Source: Streptococcus sanguinis SK49
Lineage (GTDB): Bacteria > Bacillota > Bacilli > Lactobacillales > Streptococcaceae
NCBI RefSeq assembly: GCF_000212815.1
Contig: NZ_GL890985.1
Location: 128,296-192,295 of the forward strand
Length of the DNA stretch: 64,000 nt
Reading direction: 5' to 3'
Made by a program: the position numbers and the translations under genes. Below, piece by piece: positions 8,388-19,607 of this stretch (the stretch's first letter is position 1; each line of letters starts with the position of its first letter). Below the pieces are notes generated by a model that saw only the letters and a list, made by a program, of their open reading frames with translations, was not told where the DNA came from and ran no database searches.

Positions 8388-9386
8388 ATGAAAAAAATAG
8401 CTGTTGATGCTATGGGAGGGGACAATGCCCCTCAGGCTCTGGTCGAAGGAGTCAATCAAGCAGTACAGGAGTTTTCGGATATTGAAATTCTCCTTTATGG
8501 CGATGAGGCGAAAATCAAGCCTTATCTGACTGCTGGTGAGCGGGTCCGCATCATCCACACGGAGGAGAAGATTGACTCGGACGACGAGCCGACCAAGGCC
8601 ATTCGTCAGAAGAAAGAGGCTAGTATGGTGCTGGCAGCTAAGGCTGTGAAGGCAGGGGAAGCAGATGCCATGCTGTCTGCTGGAAATACTGGAGCGCTTT
8701 TGGCGGCAGGTTTCTTTATCGTAGGGCGTATCAAGAACATTGACCGACCGGGTCTCCTATCTACTATGCCAACGGTTGGCGGTCAGGGATTTGATATGCT
8801 GGATCTGGGAGCCAATGCTGAAAACACAGCCCATCATTTACATCAGTATGCGACTTTGGGTTCTTTCTATGCTGAAAATGTCCGAGGAATCAAGAAGCCG
8901 CGGGTGGGTCTTTTGAATAACGGAACGGAAAGTAGCAAGGGTGACCCTCTGCGCAAGGAAGCCTATGAGCTTTTAGCTGGGGATTCGACACTTAACTTTA
9001 TCGGTAATGTAGAAGCGCGTGATTTGATGGAGGATGTGGCAGATGTTGTCGTTGCAGATGGTTTTACTGGCAATGCCGTTCTGAAATCAATCGAAGGAAC
9101 TGCTATCAGTATTATGGGTCAGCTGAAGAAGTCTATTTTAGGCGGTGGTTTCAAGGCTAAATTAGGAGCTTGGCTGCTCAAGGACAGCCTGCGAGGGCTC
9201 AAGAATAGTCTGGACTATTCTAGTGCAGGCGGTGCAGTTCTATTCGGTTTGAAAGCGCCTGTTGTCAAAACGCATGGATCTAGCGATGCTAAGGCTGTCT
9301 ATAGCACGATTCGTCAGATTCGGACCATGCTGGAAACAGATGTTGTTGGTAAATCGGTCGTTGAATTTTCAGATGTAAAGGAGTAA
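8388..9386 (+). CDS. plsX: Phosphate acyltransferase PlsX
   Basis: Converts acyl-ACP to acyl-phosphate, the acyl donor for PlsY in phospholipid synthesis; peripheral membrane enzyme. The 332 aa begin with the signature [15 protein letters not shown] and contain [25 protein letters not shown] and [12 protein letters not shown]. It is followed after 2 bases by acpP, its acyl carrier partner. Confidence 0.95.
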   Translation: MKKIAVDAMGGDNAPQALVEGVNQAVQEFSDIEILLYGDEAKIKPYLTAGERVRIIHTEEKIDSDDEPTKAIRQKKEASMVLAAKAVKAGEADAMLSAGNTGALLAAGFFIVGRIKNIDRPGLLSTMPTVGGQGFDMLDLGANAENTAHHLHQYATLGSFYAENVRGIKKPRVGLLNNGTESSKGDPLRKEAYELLAGDSTLNFIGNVEARDLMEDVADVVVADGFTGNAVLKSIEGTAISIMGQLKKSILGGGFKAKLGAWLLKDSLRGLKNSLDYSSAGGAVLFGLKAPVVKTHGSSDAKAVYSTIRQIRTMLETDVVGKSVVEFSDVKE

Positions 9387-9388
9387 AC

Positions 9389-9637
9389 ATGAGCGAAAAA
9401 GAAATTTATGCAAAAATTGTCGAAATCATTCAAGAACATGACAGCAGGAAGCTGCATATCACTCCAGAACTGAGCTTGAAAGAGGAGCTGGGAGTGGACT
9501 CTGTTGATTTGATGGAATTTATCATCAATCTGGAAGAAGCTTTTGATATTGAGATTCCTGATGAGGATATGGATAACTTCAAAACAATTTCCGATGTGGT
9601 GGCTTATATCCATGAGGAACTGAAGAAGCAACATTAA
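9389..9637 (+). CDS. acpP: Acyl carrier protein
   Basis: Small acidic carrier of acyl chains. The 82 aa contain the phosphopantetheine attachment Ser in GVDSVDLMEF at about residue 36. The family is usually 75-80 aa. It may be the ACP dedicated to phospholipid synthesis with PlsX, since streptococci carry another acp in the fab cluster; that split is an inference. Confidence 0.92.
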   Translation: MSEKEIYAKIVEIIQEHDSRKLHITPELSLKEELGVDSVDLMEFIINLEEAFDIEIPDEDMDNFKTISDVVAYIHEELKKQH

Positions 9638-9642
9638 AAATC

Positions 9643-9670
9643 AAAGATCGGTATCTTCCGGTCTTTTTTC
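9643..9670 (+). terminator. Terminator after acpP
   Basis: Stem AAAGATCGG (9643-9651) / CCGGTCTTT (9658-9666) with loop TATCTT, then a T run. It separates the lipid block from the purine operon. Confidence 0.82.
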
Positions 9671-9728
9671 GTATCTTGGAAAGGAAACGATTTCTTTAGA
9701 TGGGCATAGAAAGTTTATACGGAATTTC

Positions 9729-9757
9729 TTGTAAAATGTATTTAAAGATGATAGAAT
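9729..9757 (+). promoter_or_regulatory. purC operon promoter
   Basis: TTGTAA (9729-9734), 17-bp spacer, extended -10 TGATAGAAT (TAGAAT 9752-9757). No full PurBox (AWWWCCGAACWWT) is recognisable upstream, although PurR control would be expected. Confidence 0.6.
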
Positions 9758-9790
9758 GAGGGTATAAAACCACGAAAGGCGAATATTAAA

Positions 9791-10498
9791 ATGTCTAATA
9801 AGTTGTTATATTCGGGAAAAGCTAAGGATATTTTCTCTACAGATGATGAGCAAGTCATTCTGGCACGCTACAAGGACCAGGCAACGGCTTTTAATGGAGT
9901 CAAGAAGGAGCAGATTGCTGGTAAAGGAGTGCTCAACAACCAGATTTCATCTTTTATTTTTGAAAAACTCAATGCAGCTGGTGTGGCGACGCATTTCATT
10001 GAGAAGGTTTCGGATACCGACCAGCTAAATAAAAAAGTAGAGATTATTCCTTTGGAAGTGGTGCTGCGCAACTACACAGCAGGTTCTTTTTCCAAACGTT
10101 TTGGAGTAGAAGAGGGTATCGCGCTTGAAACTCCGATTGTGGAATTTTACTACAAAAATGATGATTTGGACGATCCTTTCATCAATGACGAACACGTGAA
10201 ATTTTTGAAGATTGCCAGCGATCAAGAAATTGCCTTTTTGAAAGAAGAAACTCGTCGGATTAATGAACTCTTGTCAGACTGGTTCCGCCAAATCGGACTG
10301 AAATTGATTGATTTCAAGTTAGAGTTCGGCTTTGACAAAGATGGCAAGATTATTCTGGCAGACGAATTTTCACCAGATAATTGCCGTCTCTGGGATGCGG
10401 AAGGCCATCACATGGACAAGGATGTTTTCCGGCGTGGCCTTGGTGAACTGACAGATGTCTATCAGGTTGTTTGGGAAAAATTGCAGGCGATTAAGTAA
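9791..10498 (+). CDS. purC: SAICAR synthetase
   Basis: Phosphoribosylaminoimidazole-succinocarboxamide synthase: CAIR + Asp + ATP to SAICAR, step 7 of IMP synthesis. The 235 aa are typical of the bacterial short form. Motifs are [11 protein letters not shown] (ATP loop), [23 protein letters not shown] and [21 protein letters not shown] precedes the ATG. First gene of purC-L-F-M-N-(GNAT)-H. Confidence 0.95.
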   Translation: MSNKLLYSGKAKDIFSTDDEQVILARYKDQATAFNGVKKEQIAGKGVLNNQISSFIFEKLNAAGVATHFIEKVSDTDQLNKKVEIIPLEVVLRNYTAGSFSKRFGVEEGIALETPIVEFYYKNDDLDDPFINDEHVKFLKIASDQEIAFLKEETRRINELLSDWFRQIGLKLIDFKLEFGFDKDGKIILADEFSPDNCRLWDAEGHHMDKDVFRRGLGELTDVYQVVWEKLQAIK

Positions 10499-10517
10499 GG
10501 GCAGGGTGTGAAAAATC

Positions 10518-13500
10518 ATGGACAAGCGTATTTTTGTAGAGAAGAAGAGCAACTTCGGTGTGAAGTCACAGAGCTTGGTGAGAGAGCTGACGCATAATCT
10601 TCAGTTGAAAACATTGTCAGATCTTCGGATGATTCAAGTTTATGATGTCTTTCATCTGGCAGAAGATTTGGTCGCTCGGGCTGAAAAGCATATTTTCTCT
10701 GAGCAGGTGACAGATAGATTACTGACGGAGGAGGAAGTAGAGGCTGCACTTGCAGAGACAGCGTTTTTTGCTATCGAAGCGCTGCCTGGTCAGTTTGACC
10801 AGCGGGCAGCCAGCTCTCAGGAGTCCCTCTTTTTGCTTGGTGCTGGGACAGATGTCCTGGTGAGAACCGCTCAGCTTTATTTGGTCAATAAAGACATCTC
10901 AGACAGCGAGTTGGCAGCAATCAAGAAATACTTGCTGAATCCAGTTGATTCACGCTTTAAAGATATTGAGCAGCCGATCCAACTGGAGCAGTTCTCTGAG
11001 TCTGACAAGACCATTCCGGTTCTGGACTTCTTTAAGGACTATACGGAAGCGGACTTTAAAGCCTACAAGCAGGAGCATGGTCTGGCTATGGAAGTGGCAG
11101 ATTTGCTCTTCATTCAAGACTATTTCAAGTCGATTGGCCGTTTTCCGACAGAGACTGAGCTTAAGGTTTTAGATACTTACTGGTCTGATCACTGCCGACA
11201 TACGACCTTTGAGACAGAGTTGAAGAAGATTGATTTTTCAGCTTCTAAGTTTGAAAAGCAACTGCAGGCCACTTATGATAAATACTTGGCTATGCGCGAT
11301 GAGCTGGGACGTGGGGACAAACCGCAGACTCTTATGGATATGGCGACTATTTTTGGTCGCTACGAGCGAGCCAATGGCCGTCTGGATGACATGGAAGTGT
11401 CTGATGAGATCAATGCCTGCTCAGTGGAGATTGAAGTGGATGTGGATGGTATCAAGGAGCCTTGGCTGCTGATGTTCAAAAATGAAACCCATAACCACCC
11501 AACAGAAATTGAACCTTTTGGAGGGGCTGCGACCTGTATCGGAGGAGCCATTCGTGATCCGCTTTCTGGTCGTTCTTATGTTTATCAGGCTATGCGGATT
11601 TCAGGTGCGGGCGATATTACTCAACCGATTGCTGAAACGCGGACTGGCAAGCTCCCTCAGCAGGTCATTTCTAAAACAGCTGCACATGGCTATTCTTCTT
11701 ACGGGAATCAAATTGGTCTAGCAACGACCTATGTTCGTGAGTATTTCCATCCAGGCTTTGTAGCCAAGCGGATGGAGCTTGGGGCAGTTGTCGGTGCGGC
11801 TCCTAAGGAAAATGTTGTCCGTGAAAAACCAGCGGCAGGTGATGTGGTCATCTTGCTGGGAGGCAAGACGGGCCGTGATGGTGTTGGTGGAGCCACTGGC
11901 TCGTCCAAGGTACAGACAGCTGCATCTGTGGAGACGGCTGGCGCGGAAGTCCAAAAAGGAAATGCTATTGAGGAGCGCAAGATTCAGCGTCTCTTCCGCG
12001 ATGGCAATGTGACTCGTCTCATCAAGAAATCCAATGACTTTGGAGCTGGTGGTGTTTGTGTGGCTATTGGCGAATTGGCAGATGGGCTGGAAATTGACCT
12101 TGACAAGGTACCGCTCAAATACCAAGGACTTAACGGTACAGAAATCGCGATTTCTGAATCGCAGGAGCGGATGGCTGTGGTGGTCCGCCCAGAAGATGTG
12201 GAACAATTTATCACTGCAGCAGCTAAGGAAAACCTGTTGGCAGTCGTGGTTGCAAAAGTGACAGAAAAGCCAAATCTGGTCATGCACTGGAACGGGGGAA
12301 CTATCGTGGATATTGAGCGGAGTTTTCTAGATACCAATGGTGTGCGTGTGGTTGTGGATGCCAAGGTTGTGGATGCTCAAGCAGCACTGCCAGGGCAGAC
12401 TGTGACTTCTGAAGCGACTTTGGAGCAGAACCTCAAGAGCTTGCTCAGCGACCTTAATCATACCAGTCAAAAGGGGTTGCAGACGATCTTTGACAGCTCT
12501 GTTGGCCGCTCTACTGTCAATCATCCTGTCGGCGGGCGCTACCAAATCACGCCGACTGAGGCTTCTGTGCAGAAACTGCCAGTTGAGCATGGCAAGACTG
12601 AGACGGTTTCTGTGATGGCGCAGGGCTACAATCCTTATGTGGCAGCTTGGTCGCCTTATCATGGAGCAGCTTATGCAGTGATTGAAGCGACAGCTCGCTT
12701 GGTTGCTGCTGGTTCGGACTGGTCCAAGGCTCGCTTCTCTTACCAGGAATACTTCGAGCGGATGGACAAGCAGGCTGATCGTTTTGGACAGCCGGTCTCT
12801 GCTCTGCTTGGTTCGATTGAAGCTCAGATTCAGCTGGGTTTGCCGTCTATTGGTGGCAAGGATTCCATGAGCGGAACTTTTGAAGAATTGACTGTACCGC
12901 CGACCTTAGTAGCTTTTGGCGTGACTACTTCAACTGCTGGGCGCATCCTGTCTCCAGAGTTTAAGGCGGCAGAAGAGGCTATTTACTATCTACCAGGGCA
13001 AATCCTGTCTCAGGATATTGACTTTGACTTAATCAAGAATAACTTTGAAAATTTTGCGGCCATTCAGGCCAAGTATGAGATTACAGCCGCTGCCGCTGTT
13101 AAATACGGTGGTCTGGCAGAGAGTCTGGCCTTGATGAGCTTTGGTAATCGTATTGGTGCTCAAGTGGATGTTGCTGACTTGCCTTCCGTTTTGCAGGCGC
13201 AGCTGGGCGGATTTGTCTTTACCAGTTCGGAGCAGGATATTCCAGGTGCGGTGAAGATTGGTCAGACCAAGCCAGACTTTACCCTGATTGTTAATGGTGT
13301 CCAGCTTGAGGGAGCAGAGCTTTTGGCAAGCTTTGAAGGCCGACTAGAGCCTATCTACCCGACAGAATTTAAACAGGAAACAGTTATTGAAGAAGTGCCA
13401 GCTCTTGTCTCTGATACAGTTATCAAAGCCAAAGAGACAGTAGCGGAGCCGCTGGTTTATATTCCAGTCTTCCCTGGAACCAACTCAGAATACGATTCAG

Positions 13501-14252
13501 CCAAAGCCTTTGAAGCAGCTGGAGCCAAGGTCAATCTAGTTCCATTCGTTACTTTGGATGAAGCAGCCATTGTCAAGTCCGTTGACAGCATGGTTGACAA
13601 TATTGACAAAGCGAATATCGTCTTCTTTGCAGGCGGTTTCTCTGCTGCAGATGAGCCAGATGGGTCAGCTAAGTTTATCGTCAACATCTTGCTAAACGAG
13701 AAGGTCAAGAAAGCCATCGATGCTTTCATCGCTCGCGGCGGTCTCATCATTGGTATCTGTAATGGATTCCAGGCTTTAGTAAAATCCGGTCTTCTTCCTT
13801 ACGGAAATTTCGAAGAAGTAGGGGCTAACAGCCCAACTCTCTTTTACAATGATGCCAACCAGCATGTGGCCAAGATGGTTGAAACCCGCATTGCCAATAC
13901 CAACTCGCCTTGGCTAGCTGGTGTACAAGTGGGAGATATCCATGCCATTCCGGTTTCACATGGTGAAGGGAAATTTGTTGTGACGGCTGAGGAATTTGCT
14001 GAGCTGCGCGATAATGGTCAGATTTGGAGTCAGTACGTAGACTTTGACGGTCAGCCGAGCATGGACAGCAAGTATAATCCAAACGGCTCTCTCTACGCTA
14101 TCGAAGGAATTATGAGCAAGAACGGCCAAATCATCGGGAAGATGGGGCACTCAGAACGTTATGAAGACGGCCTTTTCCAAAATATTCCAGGTCAGAAAGA
14201 CCAGAAATTGTTTGAAAGCGCCGTTCGTTATTTCCAAGCGAGTCACGAATAA
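10518..14252 (+). CDS. purL: Phosphoribosylformylglycinamidine synthase (single-chain)
   Basis: FGAR + Gln + ATP to FGAM, step 4. The 1244 aa are the fused form seen in streptococci and proteobacteria, carrying both synthetase and glutaminase, so no separate purQ or purS is needed. Visible are [24 protein letters not shown], two AIRS-like halves with GGATGSSK and GGKDSMSG, and a C-terminal class I amidotransferase with PGTNSE, the nucleophile Cys in GICNGFQAL, and SHGEGKFV carrying the catalytic His. No frameshift is seen. Confidence 0.96.
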   Translation: MDKRIFVEKKSNFGVKSQSLVRELTHNLQLKTLSDLRMIQVYDVFHLAEDLVARAEKHIFSEQVTDRLLTEEEVEAALAETAFFAIEALPGQFDQRAASSQESLFLLGAGTDVLVRTAQLYLVNKDISDSELAAIKKYLLNPVDSRFKDIEQPIQLEQFSESDKTIPVLDFFKDYTEADFKAYKQEHGLAMEVADLLFIQDYFKSIGRFPTETELKVLDTYWSDHCRHTTFETELKKIDFSASKFEKQLQATYDKYLAMRDELGRGDKPQTLMDMATIFGRYERANGRLDDMEVSDEINACSVEIEVDVDGIKEPWLLMFKNETHNHPTEIEPFGGAATCIGGAIRDPLSGRSYVYQAMRISGAGDITQPIAETRTGKLPQQVISKTAAHGYSSYGNQIGLATTYVREYFHPGFVAKRMELGAVVGAAPKENVVREKPAAGDVVILLGGKTGRDGVGGATGSSKVQTAASVETAGAEVQKGNAIEERKIQRLFRDGNVTRLIKKSNDFGAGGVCVAIGELADGLEIDLDKVPLKYQGLNGTEIAISESQERMAVVVRPEDVEQFITAAAKENLLAVVVAKVTEKPNLVMHWNGGTIVDIERSFLDTNGVRVVVDAKVVDAQAALPGQTVTSEATLEQNLKSLLSDLNHTSQKGLQTIFDSSVGRSTVNHPVGGRYQITPTEASVQKLPVEHGKTETVSVMAQGYNPYVAAWSPYHGAAYAVIEATARLVAAGSDWSKARFSYQEYFERMDKQADRFGQPVSALLGSIEAQIQLGLPSIGGKDSMSGTFEELTVPPTLVAFGVTTSTAGRILSPEFKAAEEAIYYLPGQILSQDIDFDLIKNNFENFAAIQAKYEITAAAAVKYGGLAESLALMSFGNRIGAQVDVADLPSVLQAQLGGFVFTSSEQDIPGAVKIGQTKPDFTLIVNGVQLEGAELLASFEGRLEPIYPTEFKQETVIEEVPALVSDTVIKAKETVAEPLVYIPVFPGTNSEYDSAKAFEAAGAKVNLVPFVTLDEAAIVKSVDSMVDNIDKANIVFFAGGFSAADEPDGSAKFIVNILLNEKVKKAIDAFIARGGLIIGICNGFQALVKSGLLPYGNFEEVGANSPTLFYNDANQHVAKMVETRIANTNSPWLAGVQVGDIHAIPVSHGEGKFVVTAEEFAELRDNGQIWSQYVDFDGQPSMDSKYNPNGSLYAIEGIMSKNGQIIGKMGHSERYEDGLFQNIPGQKDQKLFESAVRYFQASHE

Positions 14253-14289
14253 AGTTGGCTTGCAAGAGCAAGCAAAAAAGGAGTCTGCT

Positions 14290-14304
14290 TGGCCTGGAAG
14301 GCCA
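14290..14304 (+). other. Hairpin in the purL-purF gap
   Basis: TGGCCT-GGA-AGGCCA (or alternatively CCTGG-AAGG-CCAGG) followed by GGTTTTCTCCCTTTT. The 94-base gap may contain a partial terminator or processing stem; the T run is displaced, so strong termination is unlikely. Confidence 0.4.
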
Positions 14305-14346
14305 GGTTTTCTCCCTTTTACAAGACAAAAGAATTTAGGTACAACA

Positions 14347-15786
14347 ATGACATACGAAGTAAAGTCACTGAATGAAGAGTGCGGTATTTTTGGAATTTGG
14401 GGTCATCCACAGGCGGCTCAGGTCACCTATTTCGGACTCCACAGTCTGCAGCACCGCGGTCAGGAAGGAGCTGGTATCCTGTCAAACGACCACGGAAAGC
14501 TCAAACGCCACCGCGATTTGGGATTGGTTGCAGAGGTCTTTAAAAACCCAGCAGACTTGGATAATCTGACAGGAGAAGCAGCTATTGGCCATGTCCGCTA
14601 TGCAACGTCTGGCGGAGCCTCCATCAACAATGTCCAGCCTTTCTTCTTCAGTTTCTATGATATGCAGATGGGCTTGGCGCATAATGGCAATCTGACCAAT
14701 GCCCATTCACTGAGACGGGAGTTGGAAAAGAAGGGTTCCATCTTTGCCAGCTCGTCTGATACGGAAATTCTCATGCACTTGATTCGCCATAGTAAGCAGG
14801 AAAATTTCTTAGACAAACTCAAGGAATCCTTGAGACGAGTTCAGGGCGGCTTTGCCTACCTCATCATGAGAGAGGACAAGCTCTACGCTGCGCTGGATCC
14901 TAACGGTTTTCGTCCTCTGTCCATCGGCCGTATGAAAAATGGGGCCTGGGTCGTTTCCAGTGAAACCTGTGCTTTTGAAGTGGTGGGTGCCGAATGGGTT
15001 CGTGACCTTGAGCCAGGGGAAATCGTGATTATCGATGATGAAGGCGTGACCTATGACAGCTATACGGCAAATACCCAGCTGGCTATTTGCTCAATGGAAT
15101 ATGTCTATTTTGCTCGGCCGGACAGCGTCATTCACGGGGTCAATGTCCATGCAGCCCGCAAGCGGATGGGCCGCAGGCTGGCTCAGGAATTCCAGCATGA
15201 GGCAGATATCGTTGTCGGTGTGCCTAATTCTTCCCTGTCAGCGGCCTCTGGCTTTTCCGAAGAGTCTGGCCTGCCAAATGAAATGGGCCTGATTAAAAAT
15301 CAATACATTCAACGGACTTTTATCCAGCCAACGCAGGAGTTGCGAGAGCAAGGAGTTCGCATGAAATTATCTGCTGTTTCTAGCATTGTCAAGGGCAAGC
15401 GCGTGGTCATGGTGGATGATTCTATCGTGCGGGGAACGACCAGCCGACGTATCGTCCAGCTCCTACGAGATGCAGGTGCAGCTGAAGTCCATGTGGCTAT
15501 CGGCAGTCCAGAACTTAAATATCCATGTTTTTACGGCATTGATATTCAGAATCGACGCGAGCTCATCTCGGCTAATCATACGGTTGATGAGGTCTGTGAG
15601 ATTATAGGAGCTGACAGCTTGACTTACCTGTCTCTGGAAGGTCTCATTGAATCAGTCGGTATTGAGACGGATGCTCCGAATGGCGGACTCTGTGTGGCTT
15701 ACTTTGACGGTCAGTACCCAACTCCGCTCTATGATTATGAAGAGCGCTATCTGGAAAGCCTGAAGGAAAAGACGAGTTTTTATTAA
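14347..15786 (+). CDS. purF: Amidophosphoribosyltransferase (Gln-PRPP)
   Basis: First committed step of purine synthesis: PRPP + Gln to phosphoribosylamine. ATG 14347 is chosen because the protein then has a short propeptide ([11 protein letters not shown]) before the N-terminal nucleophile Cys of CGIFGIWG, exposed by self-cleavage as in other Gram-positive PurF; the upstream extension has no family support. 479 aa. Also visible are HRGQEGAG and the PRPP-binding motif [13 protein letters not shown]. Four Cys in family-typical places may bind an Fe-S cluster as in Bacillus PurF (inference). Confidence 0.95.
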   Translation: MTYEVKSLNEECGIFGIWGHPQAAQVTYFGLHSLQHRGQEGAGILSNDHGKLKRHRDLGLVAEVFKNPADLDNLTGEAAIGHVRYATSGGASINNVQPFFFSFYDMQMGLAHNGNLTNAHSLRRELEKKGSIFASSSDTEILMHLIRHSKQENFLDKLKESLRRVQGGFAYLIMREDKLYAALDPNGFRPLSIGRMKNGAWVVSSETCAFEVVGAEWVRDLEPGEIVIIDDEGVTYDSYTANTQLAICSMEYVYFARPDSVIHGVNVHAARKRMGRRLAQEFQHEADIVVGVPNSSLSAASGFSEESGLPNEMGLIKNQYIQRTFIQPTQELREQGVRMKLSAVSSIVKGKRVVMVDDSIVRGTTSRRIVQLLRDAGAAEVHVAIGSPELKYPCFYGIDIQNRRELISANHTVDEVCEIIGADSLTYLSLEGLIESVGIETDAPNGGLCVAYFDGQYPTPLYDYEERYLESLKEKTSFY

Positions 15787-15845
15787 AACGAGGTCAGCGG
15801 TAGTTGTCGCAATCTTTTTCAAAAATAAGAGTAAGGAAGAAAATT

Positions 15846-16868
15846 ATGACAAATAAAAATGCATACGCTCAATCCGGTGTGGATGTTGAAGCAGGTTATG
15901 AAGTTGTTGAGCGAATCAAAAAACATGTAGCACGTACAGAGCGGGCTGGCGTCATGGGGGCGCTGGGTGGCTTTGGCGGCATGTTTGACCTGTCTCAGAC
16001 TGGGGTCAAGGAGCCAGTGCTGATTTCTGGTACGGATGGGGTCGGAACCAAGCTTATGTTGGCCATTCAGTATGACAAGCACGATACCATTGGGCAGGAT
16101 TGTGTAGCCATGTGTGTCAACGACATCATTGCTGCAGGAGCTGAGCCCCTTTACTTCCTAGACTATATTGCCACTGGGAAAAATGAACCAGCTAAACTCG
16201 AACAAGTTGTTGCTGGTGTAGCTGAAGGCTGTGTTCAGTCTGGAGCTGCCTTGATTGGTGGGGAAACCGCTGAAATGCCTGGCATGTACGGTGAAGATGA
16301 CTATGATTTAGCTGGCTTTGCTGTCGGAGTTGCTGAGAAGTCAGAAATTATTGACGGCTCTAAAGTGGCTGAGGGGGATGTCCTTCTGGGGCTGGCTTCC
16401 AGCGGTATCCATTCAAATGGTTATTCGCTTGTCCGCCGTGTCTTTGCGGACTATACGGGTGAGGAAGAACTGCCAGAATTGGAAGGTAAGAAACTTAAGG
16501 AAGTGCTGCTTGAGCCGACTCGTATCTATGTCAAGGCTTTGCTGCCGCTGATTAAGGAAAAGCTGGTTCATGGGATTGCCCATATTACCGGTGGCGGTTT
16601 TATCGAAAATGTGCCTCGCATGTTTTCCGATGACTTGGCTGCTGAGATTGAAGAAGACAAGATTCCAGTCTTGCCGATTTTTAAGGCCTTAGAAAAATAT
16701 GGTCATATCAAGCACCAAGAAATGTTTGAAATCTTCAATATGGGATTAGGGATGATTTTGGCTGTAGCGCCTGAAAATGTGGATCGTGTCAAAGAACTTC
16801 TTGCCGAGCCTGTTTATGAAGTTGGCCGGATTGTCAAAAAAGAAAATGAAAGTGTCCTTATCAAATGA
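15846..16868 (+). CDS. purM: AIR synthetase
   Basis: Phosphoribosylformylglycinamidine cyclo-ligase: FGAM + ATP to AIR, step 5. ATG 15846 is preferred over an upstream alternative because AAGGAAG is 7 bases away and the 340 aa match the family. Motifs are [49 protein letters not shown] and [13 protein letters not shown]. The stop overlaps the purN start (ATGA). Confidence 0.95.
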   Translation: MTNKNAYAQSGVDVEAGYEVVERIKKHVARTERAGVMGALGGFGGMFDLSQTGVKEPVLISGTDGVGTKLMLAIQYDKHDTIGQDCVAMCVNDIIAAGAEPLYFLDYIATGKNEPAKLEQVVAGVAEGCVQSGAALIGGETAEMPGMYGEDDYDLAGFAVGVAEKSEIIDGSKVAEGDVLLGLASSGIHSNGYSLVRRVFADYTGEEELPELEGKKLKEVLLEPTRIYVKALLPLIKEKLVHGIAHITGGGFIENVPRMFSDDLAAEIEEDKIPVLPIFKALEKYGHIKHQEMFEIFNMGLGMILAVAPENVDRVKELLAEPVYEVGRIVKKENESVLIK

Positions 16869-17416
16869 AAAAAATTGCCGTTTTTGCTTCGGGTAATGGA
16901 TCAAATTTCCAAGTGATTGCTGAGCAGTTTCCTGTTGAATTTGTCTTTTCGGACCATCGCGATGCCTATGTGCTCGAGCGGGCGGATAAGCTAGGTGTCA
17001 AAAGCTATGCCTTTGAGCTCAGAGAATTTGACAGTAAGGTGGCTTACGAGCAAGCTATTGTAGACCTACTAGAAGCGCACCAGATTGACTTGGTTTGCCT
17101 GACAGGCTATATGAAAATTGTCGGGCCCACCTTGCTTAGTGCTTATGAAGGCCGTATCATCAATATCCACCCAGCCTATCTACCCGAGTTTCCAGGAGCT
17201 CATGGCATTGAGGATGCTTGGCAGGCTGGCGTCTCTGAGAGCGGTGTGACCGTTCACTGGGTGGACTCGGGTGTGGACACAGGCAAGATCATCCAGCAAG
17301 TGCGCGTGCCGCGACTAGCCGATGATACGATTGAAAGTTTTGAAGAACGCATCCATGCCGCCGAGTATCAGCTCTATCCTCATGTGCTTGAGAGTTTAGG
17401 GGTGGGGAGAAGGTAG
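16865..17416 (+). CDS. purN: GAR transformylase (folate-dependent)
   Basis: Phosphoribosylglycinamide formyltransferase, step 3, using 10-formyl-THF. 183 aa. The N-terminal [10 protein letters not shown] binds GAR phosphate, [22 protein letters not shown] carries the catalytic Asn and His region, and [13 protein letters not shown] carries the catalytic Asp. Translationally coupled to purM by a 4-base overlap. Confidence 0.95.
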   Translation: MKKIAVFASGNGSNFQVIAEQFPVEFVFSDHRDAYVLERADKLGVKSYAFELREFDSKVAYEQAIVDLLEAHQIDLVCLTGYMKIVGPTLLSAYEGRIINIHPAYLPEFPGAHGIEDAWQAGVSESGVTVHWVDSGVDTGKIIQQVRVPRLADDTIESFEERIHAAEYQLYPHVLESLGVGRR

Positions 17417-17460
17417 GAAGTAAATCAAGTTTTGATTGTACAATATTGCTAGGAGAAAAA

Positions 17461-17925
17461 ATGATTGAGCTGAAATTAGTAGATGAGAGCAGTTTTCAGG
17501 CAGTGCTGGATTTGAAAATATCTGATGCTGATGAACGAGCACGTTTCGTAGCTCCAAATGTGCGCTCTTTAGCTGACGCATGGCTCTACCGGAAAAATGA
17601 AGATGTGTTTCCGATGGCAATCTATTGGGATAAGCAAGTGGTTGGCTTTCTCCTGCTGGAAATAGACAAGGATGAAGCGGAATACTTTATCTGGCGGATA
17701 ATGATTGGTCAGCAGTACCAAGGAAGAGGCTATGGTCGAAAAGCCTTGGAAGTTCTGATCAAAAAGGCTCAGATGGATAGAGCTTGCAGTCATATTATCG
17801 CAGATTATGTGGTTGGAAATGAAAAAATGAAGCACCTGCTGACTAGTCTGGGTTTTCAGGAAACAGGATTTATAGAAGAAAATAACGAAGTCGCTATGCG
17901 CTTGGACCTAAAGAAAGAGGAATAG
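17461..17925 (+). CDS. GNAT family N-acetyltransferase in the purine operon
   Basis: 154-aa acetyl-CoA-dependent acetyltransferase of unknown substrate. The GNAT acetyl-CoA loop is [17 protein letters not shown] (about 85-101), followed by a C-terminal [19 protein letters not shown] typical of the fold. ATG 17461 follows CTAGGAG. It lies 44 bases after purN and one base before purH, so it is an operon member. In pneumococcus, as recalled, this slot holds a different, vanZ-like gene, so the purN-purH gap looks like a variable site. Confidence 0.85.
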   Translation: MIELKLVDESSFQAVLDLKISDADERARFVAPNVRSLADAWLYRKNEDVFPMAIYWDKQVVGFLLLEIDKDEAEYFIWRIMIGQQYQGRGYGRKALEVLIKKAQMDRACSHIIADYVVGNEKMKHLLTSLGFQETGFIEENNEVAMRLDLKKEE

Positions 17926-17926
17926 A

Positions 17927-19474
17927 ATGACGAAAAAAGCCCTAATCAGTGTATCAGACAAGACAGGCATTGTAGAATTTGCGAAAGAGCTGAAAGCTCT
18001 GGGTTGGGATATCATCTCAACTGGTGGTACCAAGGTGGCCCTAGACAATGAAGGAGTGGGCACCATTGCTATCGATGATGTGACTGGTTTTCCAGAGATG
18101 ATGGATGGCCGTGTCAAGACCCTCCACCCAAACATTCACGGAGGTCTCTTGGCTCGTCGGGATTTAGATAGCCACTTGGAGGCGGCTAAGGAGAATCAGA
18201 TTGAGCTCATTGACCTGGTCGTGGTCAACCTTTATCCTTTTAAAGAAACCATTCTCAAGCCAGGTGTAGAGTATGCGGACGCGGTGGAAAATATTGACAT
18301 CGGTGGGCCCTCTATGCTGCGCTCTGCGGCTAAAAATCATGCCAGCGTGACAGTTGTTGTAGATCCGGATGATTATGCTCTTGTTCTGGAAGAGTTGGCA
18401 GCAAATGGCCAAACGACCTATGAAACGCGGCAACGTTTGGCAGCGAAGGTTTTCCGTCATACAGCAGCTTATGATGCTTTGATTGCAGATTATTTCACGG
18501 ATCAGGTGGGCGAAAGCAAGCCTGAAAAGCTGACCTTGACCTATGAACTCAAGCAGCCCATGCGCTACGGGGAAAACCCCCAGCAGGATGCGGATTTCTA
18601 TCAGACGGCCTTGCCACTGGACTATTCCATCGCTTCCGCCAAGCAGCTGAATGGAAAAGAGTTGTCTTTCAACAACATTCGCGATGCCGATGCGGCCATT
18701 CGGATTATTCGAGATTTCAAGTATCGGCCAACTGTTGTGGCGCTAAAACATATGAATCCATGTGGTATCGGTCAGGCAGATGATATCGAGACAGCTTGGG
18801 ACTATGCCTATGAGTCTGATCCAGTTTCTATTTTTGGTGGGATTGTCGTCCTCAACCGTGAGGTGGATGCTGCGACAGCTGAGAAGATGCACGGTATTTT
18901 CCTGGAAATCATCATCGCACCGAGCTACACGGCAGAAGCGCTAGCTATTTTGACCAATAAAAAGAAAAATCTGCGGATTTTGGGGTTGGCTTTTGATGCT
19001 CAGGCAGCTTCTGGAGCCGAGAAGGAAGTGACCGGTGTTCTGGGTGGTCTCCTCGTGCAAAACCAAGATGTTATCGAGGAAAATCCAGCTGATTGGCAGG
19101 TCGTGACCAAGCGCCAGCCGACCGAGCAGGAGCGTGTGGCTTTGGAATTTGCTTGGAAGTCCGTCAAATATGTCAAATCCAACGGTATTATCATTACCAA
19201 TGACCGTCAGGTGCTGGGAGTCGGTCCCGGTCAGACCAACCGCGTGGCTTCTGTCAAGATTGCTATTGAGCAAGCCAAAGAACGCCTTGACGGTGCCGCT
19301 CTGGCTTCTGACGCCTTCTTCCCTTTTGCGGACAATATCGAAGAAATCGCAGCCGCTGGCATCAAAGCTATCATCCAGCCTGGTGGATCTGTCCGTGATG
19401 AGGAATCTATTATCGCGGCTGACAAGCATGGCTTGACTATGATATTCACCAGCGTACGGCATTTTAGGCATTAA
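17927..19474 (+). CDS. purH: Bifunctional AICAR transformylase / IMP cyclohydrolase
   Basis: Last two steps to IMP. 515 aa. The N-terminal MGS-like cyclohydrolase domain has [22 protein letters not shown] and [16 protein letters not shown]; the C-terminal transformylase has [20 protein letters not shown] and [17 protein letters not shown]. Ends the first purine transcript; a strong terminator follows. Confidence 0.96.
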   Translation: MTKKALISVSDKTGIVEFAKELKALGWDIISTGGTKVALDNEGVGTIAIDDVTGFPEMMDGRVKTLHPNIHGGLLARRDLDSHLEAAKENQIELIDLVVVNLYPFKETILKPGVEYADAVENIDIGGPSMLRSAAKNHASVTVVVDPDDYALVLEELAANGQTTYETRQRLAAKVFRHTAAYDALIADYFTDQVGESKPEKLTLTYELKQPMRYGENPQQDADFYQTALPLDYSIASAKQLNGKELSFNNIRDADAAIRIIRDFKYRPTVVALKHMNPCGIGQADDIETAWDYAYESDPVSIFGGIVVLNREVDAATAEKMHGIFLEIIIAPSYTAEALAILTNKKKNLRILGLAFDAQAASGAEKEVTGVLGGLLVQNQDVIEENPADWQVVTKRQPTEQERVALEFAWKSVKYVKSNGIIITNDRQVLGVGPGQTNRVASVKIAIEQAKERLDGAALASDAFFPFADNIEEIAAAGIKAIIQPGGSVRDEESIIAADKHGLTMIFTSVRHFRH

Positions 19475-19482
19475 GAAATAGA

Positions 19483-19513
19483 AAAAATCCTCGGCTCGAC
19501 CGAGGATTTTTGA
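19483..19513 (+). terminator. Terminator of the purC-purH operon
   Basis: Perfect 12-bp stem (19483-19494 with 19500-19511), loop CTCGA, with A and T tracts at both ends so it can act in both directions, also for the convergent CHAP gene. Confidence 0.9.
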
Positions 19514-19519
19514 GTAGAC

Positions 19520-19607
19520 TTATACTCAATGAAAATCATGAACAAACTAAGCAGGAGCAGTCTGCTCAAAGCACTGGTTTGAAGTGGTTGAGGAGCGCGA
19601 AAGCGAC
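19520..19607. repeat. BOX-like intergenic repeat remnant
   Basis: Begins TATACTCAATGAAAATCA and continues with AACAAACTAAGCAGG and TGCTCAAAGCACTGGTTTGAAG. This matches, from memory, the boxC end of pneumococcal BOX elements (ACTCAATGAAAATC, AGCAAACTAGGAAGC, GCTCAAAACACTGTTTTGAG). Only one diverged end is recognisable here. Confidence 0.55.

Noticed and set aside
9690..9790. Possible PurBox upstream of purC
   Set aside because: The best match (AATTCCGTATAAA on the minus strand) keeps only 10 of 13 consensus bases and loses the CGAAC core.
11718..12287. Long minus-strand frame inside purL
   Set aside because: Lies wholly antisense to conserved PurL motifs.
14161..14346. N-terminal extension of PurF overlapping the purL end
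   Set aside because: It would bury the N-terminal nucleophile Cys behind a 73-residue extension unlike any PurF propeptide; the frame is just open over purL.
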